Part shown: positions 24,404 to 33,398 of the stretch, one piece after another
How the letters are laid out: the number at the start of each line of letters is the position of its first letter
How positions within the stretch are numbered: the stretch's first letter is position 1
DNA from: Bradyrhizobium sp. WSM1417
GTDB taxonomy: Bacteria > Pseudomonadota > Alphaproteobacteria > Rhizobiales > Xanthobacteraceae
Assembly: GCF_000515415.1 (NCBI RefSeq)
Contig: NZ_KI911783.1
Span: forward strand, 33,501 to 97,500
Direction: 5' to 3'
DNA length: 64,000 nt
Program-made: the position numbers and the translations under genes
Notes under the pieces: generated by a model
The model's database searches: none
The model's input: only the letters and a program-made list of their open reading frames with translations
Told to the model about the DNA's origin: nothing

Positions 24404-25778
24404 CGGTGCGCGCCAGTTTGCCGGCCGGGGTGACGTCCAGCGCCTCGACGAAGCGGATCACCGCCGGCACCTTATGGGACGCGAGCTGCGCGCGGCACTG
24501 ATCCAGGATCTGGGCGCGGATCTCTTTCGCGCGCGCCGGATCGGTGCCGTCGGCGAGGATCACGTCGGCGACGACGATGCCGCCGGTGATCGGGCTCTTG
24601 CGTGACTTCGCCCGCGACATCCGCACGTCGGGATGACGGTTGATCACCGCCTCGATCTCTTCAGGATGGACCTTCAGCCCGCCGATATTGATGATGCCGC
24701 CGCGTCGGCCGACGAAATAGTAGCGGTCGCCACGCAATTCGACGATATCGCCGCTGTCGACATACCCGTCTGCATCGGTGAGCGCAGCCGCGTCGCGGCC
24801 GATATAGGCGTGCGCCGTGCGCGTCGAGCGGATACGTAGCGAGCCGTCGACGACCTTCATTTCGACGCCATTGCGGTTGCCGAGATAGTCCGCCGGAAAG
24901 CCTTCCAGCCCGTCATTGACGGCAAAGCCGACGCCGGCCTCCGTGGATGCATAGGCATGGCCGACGGAGGAATTCGGGAACGACGCCTTCAGGCCGTCCA
25001 GCACCGCCTGATCGGCGATCTCGCCGGAGAGGCGGACATAGCGCGGCGCAAACTGCGCGGCCGAGCCGCTCATCAACAGCTTGCGCCAATGCGAGGGCGT
25101 GCCGGAGATGTGGGAGACGCCGCGCGCGTTCAGCCGCGTGACGTGATCGGCGAGCGCCTCATGCGGATCGGACAGCACCATCGAACCGCCGGAGAGGACG
25201 GCGCGGAGGAATATCTGCAGGCCGCCATAGCGGCGGATGTCGTAGAAGGTTGCCCATACCGGCGCCGGTCCACGCGCCGGGCCTTCGGCGACGATGGCGC
25301 CGGTGAGCGCTTCCAGCGTATGGCCAACGATCTTCGGCACGCCCGACGTGCCCGAAGTGAGCATCAGCCATTCCGTGGCGCGTTCAGTCCTGGCCGGTAC
25401 GGTGGCCTGAGGCGGCAGTTTTGCGGTGACGACCAGCGGCACGCCGGTCTCGGCCCAACGATCGGGCTCGTCGGTGACGACGGCATCGATCCCGGCATCC
25501 GCCATCAGCGCATCGAGATGCGCGGGATTGAGATCGGGCGGGCACAGCAGCATGCGGCGGGCAATACCGTCGAGCTCGATCATGGCAAGACCCGATCGGA
25601 GCTGGTCGGACACTTTCAGCAGCACCGCGCGACCGGACAGCTCGCCCAGGCGGCCACCCAGCACCGTCTGCGACAGGATATCCGTCAGCGACACGATATC
25701 GTGCGCATCCGACAGCGCGCGGCCCGTCAGCTCCGCGCCGAGATGGTCGCGAAGCGCAAAGATCTCACGCGGGGACAT
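24396..25778 (-). CDS. AMP-dependent ligase (adenylating enzyme), probably ACP-directed
   Basis: A 460-residue member of the ANL superfamily. The P-loop-like LMLTSGTSGVPKIVGHT, the A5 motif GHAYASTEAGVGFAV, and the C-terminal hinge DSGDIVELRGDRYYFVGRRGGI plus the lysine-containing TPAGKLARTDA are all present. At 460 residues it is shorter than most acyl-CoA synthetases. Overlap of 14 bp with the ACP gene suggests that it loads an acid on that carrier. The acid is unknown; alternatives are an aryl acid or a fatty acid. Confidence 0.82.
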   Translation of the reverse strand: MSPREIFALRDHLGAELTGRALSDAHDIVSLTDILSQTVLGGRLGELSGRAVLLKVSDQLRSGLAMIELDGIARRMLLCPPDLNPAHLDALMADAGIDAVVTDEPDRWAETGVPLVVTAKLPPQATVPARTERATEWLMLTSGTSGVPKIVGHTLEALTGAIVAEGPARGPAPVWATFYDIRRYGGLQIFLRAVLSGGSMVLSDPHEALADHVTRLNARGVSHISGTPSHWRKLLMSGSAAQFAPRYVRLSGEIADQAVLDGLKASFPNSSVGHAYASTEAGVGFAVNDGLEGFPADYLGNRNGVEMKVVDGSLRIRSTRTAHAYIGRDAAALTDADGYVDSGDIVELRGDRYYFVGRRGGIINIGGLKVHPEEIEAVINRHPDVRMSRAKSRKSPITGGIVVADVILADGTDPARAKEIRAQILDQCRAQLASHKVPAVIRFVEALDVTPAGKLARTDA

Positions 25779-26010
25779 TTTCGTAGGCCCGCACGAAATC
25801 GCCCACGGTGGCGGGGAACGCTGCGTCCTCGGAGATGGTGAAGGGGTCGACGCCGGTCTCGTCCTCGAGGCGCGCCACCAGGATGGCGAAGGCGAGCGAG
25901 TCGAAGCCCGTCTCGTGCAGGGACAGATCGTCAGAGAGTGCGGGAAGCGCGACGTGCTGCTCCTTGGCGATCTGCTGGATCGCTTCGATGACCTTAGACC
26001 GTACCGACAT
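25765..26010 (-). CDS. Acyl carrier protein
   Basis: An 81-residue carrier with the phosphopantetheine Ser in GFDSLAFAIL (Ser about 38). It is acidic and has the usual four-helix pattern. It is separate from a housekeeping fatty-acid acpP context: the next genes are an AMP-ligase and an SDR. Confidence 0.88.
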   Translation of the reverse strand: MSVRSKVIEAIQQIAKEQHVALPALSDDLSLHETGFDSLAFAILVARLEDETGVDPFTISEDAAFPATVGDFVRAYENVPA

Positions 26011-26154
26011 GGCTGGCTCGCTTCTGTTGTCGTTCGTGTTGCGGCGGTTCTTGATGACCGCCTCCCTGGGTCGCTTGTTTACCCGACAGAAGTAAATGGC
26101 TTCTTGGACAATTCGGATAAAATTGGACCTATCTCCGAATTTTCGCGGGCTAGT

Positions 26155-27969
26155 CTAGAGCCGGATCGTACCCTCGTTGATTTGCGCATGCGTCTCCGCG
26201 TCCAGCGCGACATAGGCGCCGGTCTTCGGGTCCAGCATGAACAGCGGATCGGAGACCGCGCCCGGATCAAACCCCTCGCGCGCGAGCTCGCCCTTTTTCT
26301 GTTTGAACGTCTCGGTCGCATCGAGCTCGCGCGAGATGCGTATGAAGACGGGGTGAGCATAGGCCGGCAGGCGCTGTGCGAGATGGGCGGGCAGCGCCTC
26401 GACGGCAAAGCCCTCGTTCACCACGATTGCGCTCATGCCGGCGCGGCCATCGGTGCCGGGGACGCTGACGCCGTAGGTGGTGGCGTCGATGACGCCGGTG
26501 AAATCGCGCACGGCGTCGTTGACCTCCGAGGTCGCGACGTTCTCGCCCTTCCAGCGAAAGGTGTCGCCGATGCGGTCGACGAAGTGGAAGAAGCCCTTCT
26601 CGTCGAGCCGCATCAGGTCGCCGGTGCGGAACCAGGAATCGCCCTTGGCAAAGACATCGCGCAGGATCTTCTTCTCGGTTTCGCTCGCCTCGGTGTAGCC
26701 CTCGAAGCGACCGCCGCCCTCGTCCGCCGTGCCGATGCGGCCTATGGCTTCGCCAGCCTCGCCGCGCGCGCAGGCGATGCAAAATCCCTCTGCATTGCGC
26801 AGCGGCGCGCCGTTGTCGGGGTCGAGCTTGACGAGACCGGCAGGGAAACGATGCGCGAGCAACGGCGGAACGCGGCCGATCGCGCCGGGCTGGCCCTCGA
26901 CGTTGAACAGCGAGAAATTGCCTTCCGTCGCCGCGTAGAATTCGAGGATACGCGGAATGGCGAAACGCGCCTGAAAATCGTCCCAGATGTCACCACGCAG
27001 GCCGTTGCCGCAGACGAGCCGCAGGCGATGCCGGTTCTCGTATTCCGACGGCGGCGCCTTGAGAAGATAGCGGCAGAGCTCGCCGATATACTGAAACAAC
27101 GTGCAGTCGTGGCGCACGATGTCGGGCCAGAAATTCGAGGCTGAGAATTTTTCCGCGATCACCACCGAGCCACCGGCGGCGAGCATGCTGCACGGCGCGA
27201 CGATGCCGCCGACCGAGTGGAACAGCGGCAGGCAATCGTAGAGCCGATCCTGCGGCGTCGCGCCGGTGAGGCCCGCGAACCAAAAGCCCCAATTGAGGAT
27301 GCGGCGGTGGCTGATGCTGGCAGCTTTCGGCAGGCCGGTCGTCCCGGACGTGTAGATCAGCAGGGCCCGGTCGTCGATGGTGACGTCGCCACGCTCGTCC
27401 GGCGAAAGCGGCCCGTCATCGAGGGCGGCGAGCGCGACATCGATCGCGCGTTCGCTGCGGGCATCGCCATGGGTCCAGACCTTTGCTTCCGTGTTCAGGT
27501 GCAGCGACGCCCCATCCAGCGTCTCCGCAAGCTCGTGCGCGACAATGATGTGAGCGGGCTTTGCGACTCCGATGCAATGCGCGAGCGACCGGCCGACGAG
27601 CTTGGTGTTGATCAACGCCACCACGCCGCCGACGCGGCTGATGCCGAGCCAGGCCGCGACATAGTCGATGCCGTTCGGCATGATCAGCGCGACAGTGTCG
27701 CCCTTGACCACACCGGCCGAGCGCGCCCACCGCGCATAACGATTGATGCGTTTCGAAAGCCCCTCATAGTCGAGGCTCGCGTCGTCGGTGACCAGCACAA
27801 TGCGATCGGGCTGGCGCTGCGTCCAATCATCGACGACGTCTGCAAACAGCCGGCCCGGCAACGTCTCGATCCGCGCAGTGAGCTCGATCGCCTTAAGCCA
27901 GATTTTCGAAGCCGAAGGTGCACGCGCGGCTTTCGGTTGCTCGATGACGCCGGTGGTCATGCCGTTCAT
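26155..27969 (-). CDS. Long-chain acyl-CoA synthetase (FATP/FadD-like)
   Basis: A 604-residue ANL enzyme. ATP/AMP motif LLIYTSGTTGLPKAASISH, the A5 region EFYAATEGNFSLF, and SWFRTGDLMRLDEKGFFHFVDRIGDTFRWKGENVAT match the fatty-acid transport protein type, which activates very long or long-chain acids to CoA esters. The start is ATG at 27969; ATG at 27960 is an alternative. It lies 144 bp upstream of the ACP gene on the same strand and is likely part of the same transcription unit. Confidence 0.85.
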   Translation of the reverse strand: MNGMTTGVIEQPKAARAPSASKIWLKAIELTARIETLPGRLFADVVDDWTQRQPDRIVLVTDDASLDYEGLSKRINRYARWARSAGVVKGDTVALIMPNGIDYVAAWLGISRVGGVVALINTKLVGRSLAHCIGVAKPAHIIVAHELAETLDGASLHLNTEAKVWTHGDARSERAIDVALAALDDGPLSPDERGDVTIDDRALLIYTSGTTGLPKAASISHRRILNWGFWFAGLTGATPQDRLYDCLPLFHSVGGIVAPCSMLAAGGSVVIAEKFSASNFWPDIVRHDCTLFQYIGELCRYLLKAPPSEYENRHRLRLVCGNGLRGDIWDDFQARFAIPRILEFYAATEGNFSLFNVEGQPGAIGRVPPLLAHRFPAGLVKLDPDNGAPLRNAEGFCIACARGEAGEAIGRIGTADEGGGRFEGYTEASETEKKILRDVFAKGDSWFRTGDLMRLDEKGFFHFVDRIGDTFRWKGENVATSEVNDAVRDFTGVIDATTYGVSVPGTDGRAGMSAIVVNEGFAVEALPAHLAQRLPAYAHPVFIRISRELDATETFKQKKGELAREGFDPGAVSDPLFMLDPKTGAYVALDAETHAQINEGTIRL

Positions 27970-28200
27970 TCTTTCGGAACGTGTCTGCTGGTTGCCGACA
28001 GCTTAGCTCGCACGCCCTGCCCAGGAGTTAAGAGACAAGGTAAACCGGCTTAGTACGCGATTAACTCTAGTCATCCTTTACCAAACCGGTGGGATCGGCG
28101 TGCGCGGGCTCGCAATTCTTGCGATAGCAAAGCCAGTTGTCGGGGCGCGCTGCGCGTGTCTCTTTGCCCGCTTGCGGCGCGAGGTGAATTGGAGAGCATG

Positions 28201-29181
28201 ATGATCACCAAGCGACATTTCCTTCAGGCTGCGGCTTCTGCCGCAACCGTGCTCGCCACGCCACGCGCCTTTGCGATCGGCAATCCCTCCTATCCCTCGC
28301 ATAGCGTAAAATGGGTGGTGCCCTATGCACCGGGCGGGGCCACCGACGTGCTGTCTCGGCTGCTCTGCCAGCGCCTCTCCGACCGGCTCGGCCAGACCTT
28401 CGTCGTCGAGAACAAGCCTGGCGCCGGCAGCAATATCGGGACGCAGGCGGTGATCACGTCCGCCCCGGATGGTCACACGCTGCTGTTGACCTCGACCGCG
28501 AACGCCATCAACGCCTCGTTCGATCCGGCGCTGCCGTATGATTTCGCCAGGGGGATCGCGCCGGTCGCCGGCGTCGCGCGAATTCCGCTGGTGCTGGTCG
28601 TCAGCAACGACCTGCCGGTGACGAGCGTCGCCGACTACATCGCCTACGCCAAGGCCAATCCCGGCAAGATGTCGATCGCCTCTTCCGGCATCGGCACCTC
28701 GCTGCATCTCTCCGGCGAGCTGTTCAAGTCGCTGGCCGGCGTGCAGTTCACCCACGTGCCCTATCGCGGCTCGGCTCCCGGATTGACCGACGTGATGAGC
28801 GGCCAGATCCAGGGCATGTTCGACAACGTCACTTCATCCTTCGAGCTCGTGCGCGCCGGCAAGCTGCGCGCGCTCGGCGTCACCACGCGCGAGCGCTCGG
28901 AGATTCTGCCGGACGTGCCACCGATCGCGGATACGCTCACCGGCTACGAGACGAGTTCGTTCTACGGTGTCGGCGCTCCGCACGACACGCCGCGCGAGAT
29001 CATCGACCTGCTCAATCGCGAGATCAACGCCGCGCTGTCCGATGCGGAGATCAAGTCGCGCATCGCCGGGCTCGGCGCAATCCCGCTGCACGGCAATGCC
29101 GGCGAATTCGGCGGCATGCTGACGGCGGAGACCGACCGCTGGCGCAAGGTGGTGGAGCTGTCGGGCATCCGGAAGGAGTAG
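28201..29181 (+). CDS. Tripartite tricarboxylate transporter receptor (Bug/TctC family)
   Basis: A 326-residue periplasmic solute receptor. The signal MITKRHFLQAAASAATVLA is of Tat-like form (KRHFLQ). Then YPSHSVKWVVPYAPGGATDVLSRLL, VVENKPGAGSNIGTQAV and VPYRGSAPGLTDVMSGQI are the Bug family signature segments. Bug receptors bind carboxylates such as citrate, nicotinate or aromatic acids; the membrane partners TctA/TctB are not in the window, which is normal for the many orphan Bug proteins. A GGAG lies 7 bp before tandem ATGs at 28198 and 28201. Confidence 0.88.
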   Translation: MITKRHFLQAAASAATVLATPRAFAIGNPSYPSHSVKWVVPYAPGGATDVLSRLLCQRLSDRLGQTFVVENKPGAGSNIGTQAVITSAPDGHTLLLTSTANAINASFDPALPYDFARGIAPVAGVARIPLVLVVSNDLPVTSVADYIAYAKANPGKMSIASSGIGTSLHLSGELFKSLAGVQFTHVPYRGSAPGLTDVMSGQIQGMFDNVTSSFELVRAGKLRALGVTTRERSEILPDVPPIADTLTGYETSSFYGVGAPHDTPREIIDLLNREINAALSDAEIKSRIAGLGAIPLHGNAGEFGGMLTAETDRWRKVVELSGIRKE

Positions 29182-29227
29182 CGACCGCGCCTGCATGCGA
29201 AGCGGAAGCGCTGGAATCCGCGCAGCG

Positions 29228-29497
29228 CTAGCCGCCTCGCTGATGGCGCAAGCGCTGCGGCGGTGCATTGAACGGATAATACGGATTGAGATCGCAGCTG
29301 GCGGAGCGGCCTGAAGCCGTAGCTTGGCACTGCGGCACCGAGGTGAAAGAGCAATCATACCACTCCCCGCCACCACCGTTCGCACCGGAATAGACGTGCA
29401 TGCAGACGGGATAGCGCGGATCGAAGGTCTGCGCATGCGACGGCACGGCCGTGAGCAGGGCACCGACGGTCATGATCAGGCCGAATAAGCGACGCAT
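29228..29497 (-). CDS. DUF3551 family small secreted protein (copy 1)
   Basis: An 89-residue protein with signal peptide MRRLFGLIMTVGALLTAVPSHA and mature TFDPRYPVCMHVY...YDCSFTSVPQCQATASGRSASCDLNPYY. The four Cys are arranged as two probable disulfides. This DPRYPVCMHVY pattern is typical of small proteins that are numerous in Bradyrhizobium and relatives; function unknown. Start at 29497 chosen for the signal peptide. Confidence 0.75.
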   Translation of the reverse strand: MRRLFGLIMTVGALLTAVPSHAQTFDPRYPVCMHVYSGANGGGGEWYDCSFTSVPQCQATASGRSASCDLNPYYPFNAPPQRLRHQRGG

Positions 29498-29530
29498 AAG
29501 AATTCCCCCTGAAAGCCGCATTGCGGATCG

Positions 29531-29812
29531 CTAGTGCACGTTCTTGTGGCGCCGGCGCGGCGGCGGCGGGGGTTGGTCGAACGCATAGTAGGGATTAACG
29601 TCGCAGCTTGCCGAGCGGCCCGAGGCCGTGGCGCGGCACTGCGGCAGCGAGGTGAAGGAGCAATCGAAATAATCGCCGCCGCCACCGCCAAAGCCGCCGG
29701 GCGTATAGACGTGCATGCACACCGGATAACGCGGATCATAGGTCTGGGCGCTGGCATCTGCCGCCACGAACAGCGTGACAATTGCGGTGAGGGTCAGGAT
29801 CGGCAGGCGCAT
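29531..29812 (-). CDS. DUF3551 family small secreted protein (copy 2)
   Basis: A 93-residue paralogue of the downstream gene, with signal peptide MRLPILTLTAIVTLFVAADASA and the same mature Cys pattern (CMHVY, DCSFTSLPQC, SASCDVNPYY). It ends in a Pro/Arg/His-rich tail. Thirty-three bp separate the pair, so they form a small operon. The 419 bp upstream (29813-30231) up to the RND gene hold no further gene that I can support. Confidence 0.75.
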   Translation of the reverse strand: MRLPILTLTAIVTLFVAADASAQTYDPRYPVCMHVYTPGGFGGGGGDYFDCSFTSLPQCRATASGRSASCDVNPYYAFDQPPPPPRRRHKNVH

Positions 29813-30231
29813 CGGACATTCCTCGAATCGGTGGCAACGGCACGCGTTATGTCATTTCGATATGGCACAACTGCGCGGCAGAAGCGATTGTTCCTATTTC
29901 ATACCTCTCCGGCTTGTGACACCGGACGAAATGAGTGAGACAAAGCGCCGCAAAGATGCGGAATCGGAAAGCATCCAGTTTTCCGGCCTGCGCGGAACGC
30001 ATAACTCGCTGCAGCTCTCCTTCGACAAAGGTCGCAAAGCATCCAGCGCAGGAATCCGTTCGCTGGCCGGAGCGAACGTACTAGTCTTTCGATCACAACG
30101 CCGGCCCGGACCGACGACGTTCCAGGGCAATCAACAAGCAAATGGGCTGAAGGAAACGCACTTGCGCTCTCGGGCGCGACTCCGCTGTGAGCGGGGAGAA
30201 GATGCGCTGGCCAGGGCTGTGGTGTCAGGGC

Positions 30232-33200
30232 ATGCAAGAGAGCTTCTCGTCTCCGTTCATCCGCTATCCGATCGGCACCTCACTGCTGATGGCGGGCATC
30301 CTGTTCGTAGGCCTCGTGGCCTATCCTCTGCTGCCGGTTGCACCGCTGCCCCAGGTCGACTTTCCGACCATTCAGCTCTCGGCCTCGCTCCCCGGCGGCA
30401 GCCCTGAGACCATGGCCTCTTCCGTGGCACAGCCGCTCGAACGTCAGCTCGCACAGATCCCCGGCATCACGCAGATGACGTCGACCAGCTCGCTGGGTTC
30501 GGCGTCGATCACGATCCAGTTCGACCTCAACCGGAAGATCGACGCCGCCGCCAACGATGTGCAGGCAGCGATCAATGCAGCGAGCGGCCAATTGCCGAAG
30601 AACCTGCCCTCGCCTCCCACCTATCGCAAGGTCAACCCGGCGGATTCGCCGGTGATGATCCTGTCCGCGACGTCCGACACGCTGCCGCTGACCGTCGTCA
30701 GCGACCGCACCGATGCGCAGCTCGCGCAACAGATCAGCCAGTTATCCGGCGTCGCCCAAGTGTTCGTCGGCGGACAGCAGAAACCCTCCGTACGCATACA
30801 GATCGATCCGGCCAAGCTCGTCGCCAAGGGCCTGTCGCTGGAGGACGTGCGCGCCCAGATCGCGGCTGCGACCACCGACAGCCCGAAGGGCAGCATCGAC
30901 GGGGCCAAGCGCGCCTACACGATCTACGCCAACGACCAGCTCACCCAGGCCCAGCATTGGCAGGACGTCATCGTCGCCTATCGCAACGGCGCTCCATTGC
31001 GGATCCGCGACATCGGTGAGGCCGTGGCAGGGCCGGAGGACATGAAGACGGCGGCTTGGGCCGACGGCAAGCGCGGCGTGTTCCTCGTCATCTTCAAGCA
31101 ACCCGGCGCCAACGTCATCGAGACCGTCGATCGTATCAAGGCGCAGCTGCCGCGGCTGATCGCGGCCATCCCGCCCGCGATCTCGATCAAGATCATCAGC
31201 GACCGCACCATCACCATCCGCGCTGCCGTCGAGGACGTACAGATCACGCTCATGACCACTATCGCGCTCGTGGTGATGGTGATCTTCATCTTTCTCCGCA
31301 GCTTCTGGGCGACGATCATCCCGAGCATCACGGTGCCGCTAGCGCTACTGGGAGCCTGCTCGCTGATGTGGGTCTTCGGCTATTCGCTGGATAACCTCTC
31401 CTTGATGGCGCTGACGATCGCGGTCGGTTTCGTGGTGGACGACGCCATCGTGATGCTGGAGAACATCACCCGTTACGTCGAGCAGGGCGAGAGGCCGCTT
31501 GCTGCCGGCTACAAGGGCGCGGCCGAAATCGGCTTTACGATCCTCTCGATCAGCATCTCTCTGATCGCGGTGCTGATCCCGTTGCTCCTGATGGGCGGCA
31601 TCATCGGCCGGCTGTTCCGCGAATTCGCGGTCACGCTGGCGATGGCGATCCTTGTTTCTCTGGTGGTGTCGCTGACCCTGACGCCGATGATGGCCTCGCG
31701 CTTCCTGCGCGCCAACCACGAGGCTCGGCACGGCCGCTTTTACCAGTGGAGCGAGCGGGTGTTCGAAAGAGTGCTCGGCGCCTACGAACGCGGGCTCGAC
31801 GTCGCGCTGCGCCACAGTTTCGTCACCCTTTGCATCTTCTTCGCGACCGTAGCACTCTCGATCTACCTCTTCATCCTGATCCCGAAGGGTTTCTTTCCGC
31901 AGCAGGACAACGGCTTCCTCACAGCCGTGTCCGAGATGCCCCAGGACATCTCCTTTGCCGAGATGAAACGGCGCCAGGTGGAGCTCAACACCATCGTGCA
32001 GGCCGACCCCGCCGTCGCTTCGATCGCGATGTTCATCGGCGGCGGCGGTACGGCACTGAACTCGGGGCGCATGTACATCACCTTGAAACCGCTGGAGGAG
32101 CGCGATGCCGGCGCACAGCAGATCATCGCGCGGCTGCGGCCCAAGATCGCCAAGGTGGAGGGCGCCAAGCTCTATATGCAGGCCTCGCAGGACGTTCGTC
32201 TCGGCGGCCGCGCCACCCGCACTCAGTTCGAATTCACGCTCCAGGACGCCAACCTCGCCGAACTGAACGAATGGGCGCCGAAAATCCTCGATGCGATGAA
32301 GACGCTGCCGCAACTGCGCGACGTCGCGACCGACCAGCAAACCGAAGGCACGACGGTTCAACTCAGGATCAATCGCGACACCGCCGCACGCTATGGCATT
32401 CAGCCGCAACTGATCGACGACACCCTCTATGACGCGTTCGGCCAGCGTCAGGTCGCGCAATATTTTACCCAGACCAACAGCTATCACATCGTCCTGGAGA
32501 TCACACCGGACCTGCAAGGCCAGCTCGGTACGCTCGACAAGGTCTATCTCAGATCACCGCTTACCGGCGACGAGGTGCCGCTCTCGGTGTTCTGCAACTG
32601 GACCAATGTGCCCGTGCGACCGCTTGCGATTTCGCATCAAGGCCAATTTCCGTCGGTGACGATCAGCTTTAATCTCGCCGAGGGCGTGGCGCTGGGACAA
32701 GCGACCGACGCGGTGCTGCACGCGGTCCGCGAGATGCGCGCGCCGCCGGCGCTGGCAACAAGTTTTCAGGGTACCGCGCAGGCATTCCAGCAATCGCTCG
32801 GCACCGTGCCGTTGCTGATCCTCGCCGCACTGGTCGTGGTGTATTTGATTCTGGGCGTGCTCTACGAGAGCTACATCCATCCTCTGACCATCCTGTCCAC
32901 GTTGCCCTCGGCTGGCGTCGGCGCCGTCGCGATCCTGATGATCTTCGGCTTCGACTTCAGTCTCATTGCCCTGATCGGAGTCATTCTCCTGATCGGCATC
33001 GTCAAGAAGAACGGCATCATGATGGTGGATTTCGCCATCGCGGCCGAACGCGAGCAGCATCTCACCCCGGAGCAATCGATCCGCCAGGCGGCGCTGCTGC
33101 GCTTTCGCCCGATCATGATGACAACGATGGCCGCCCTGCTAGGCGGCGTGCCGCTGATGCTCGGAAGCGGCACTGGCTCCGAAATCCGCCAACCGCTCGG

Positions 33201-33369
33201 TTATGCGATGGTCGGCGGCCTTCTCGTGAGCCAAGCGCTGACGCTGTTCACGACCCCGGTCGTCTACCTCTACCTCGACCGCTTCTCCGACCTGCTCTCG
33301 CGCTGGATGGAGAAGAAGCCGCAAGCTACCGTCGCGTGCGATGAGCGGAAGGATCACGCGGCGGAATGA
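30232..33369 (+). CDS. RND family multidrug efflux permease (MdtB/AcrB-type)
   Basis: A 1045-residue inner-membrane proton antiporter with two halves of six helices and two large periplasmic domains. MQESFSSPFIRYPIGTSLLM is the start, VGFVVDDAIVMLENITRY contains the paired Asp of the proton relay, and GIVKKNGIMMVDFAIA the Lys/Asp partner in helix 10. No membrane-fusion adaptor or outer-membrane channel gene is next to it, so it must use partners coded elsewhere. ATG at 30232 fits the family; the frame reaches 30187. Confidence 0.92.
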   Translation: MQESFSSPFIRYPIGTSLLMAGILFVGLVAYPLLPVAPLPQVDFPTIQLSASLPGGSPETMASSVAQPLERQLAQIPGITQMTSTSSLGSASITIQFDLNRKIDAAANDVQAAINAASGQLPKNLPSPPTYRKVNPADSPVMILSATSDTLPLTVVSDRTDAQLAQQISQLSGVAQVFVGGQQKPSVRIQIDPAKLVAKGLSLEDVRAQIAAATTDSPKGSIDGAKRAYTIYANDQLTQAQHWQDVIVAYRNGAPLRIRDIGEAVAGPEDMKTAAWADGKRGVFLVIFKQPGANVIETVDRIKAQLPRLIAAIPPAISIKIISDRTITIRAAVEDVQITLMTTIALVVMVIFIFLRSFWATIIPSITVPLALLGACSLMWVFGYSLDNLSLMALTIAVGFVVDDAIVMLENITRYVEQGERPLAAGYKGAAEIGFTILSISISLIAVLIPLLLMGGIIGRLFREFAVTLAMAILVSLVVSLTLTPMMASRFLRANHEARHGRFYQWSERVFERVLGAYERGLDVALRHSFVTLCIFFATVALSIYLFILIPKGFFPQQDNGFLTAVSEMPQDISFAEMKRRQVELNTIVQADPAVASIAMFIGGGGTALNSGRMYITLKPLEERDAGAQQIIARLRPKIAKVEGAKLYMQASQDVRLGGRATRTQFEFTLQDANLAELNEWAPKILDAMKTLPQLRDVATDQQTEGTTVQLRINRDTAARYGIQPQLIDDTLYDAFGQRQVAQYFTQTNSYHIVLEITPDLQGQLGTLDKVYLRSPLTGDEVPLSVFCNWTNVPVRPLAISHQGQFPSVTISFNLAEGVALGQATDAVLHAVREMRAPPALATSFQGTAQAFQQSLGTVPLLILAALVVVYLILGVLYESYIHPLTILSTLPSAGVGAVAILMIFGFDFSLIALIGVILLIGIVKKNGIMMVDFAIAAEREQHLTPEQSIRQAALLRFRPIMMTTMAALLGGVPLMLGSGTGSEIRQPLGYAMVGGLLVSQALTLFTTPVVYLYLDRFSDLLSRWMEKKPQATVACDERKDHAAE

Positions 33370-33398
33370 GCGCGGCGGCATATATGGCCTGCGCCCCG

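Noticed and set aside
31345..32517. 390-codon minus-strand frame within the RND gene
   Set aside because: Antisense shadow with biased Arg/His/Asp composition.
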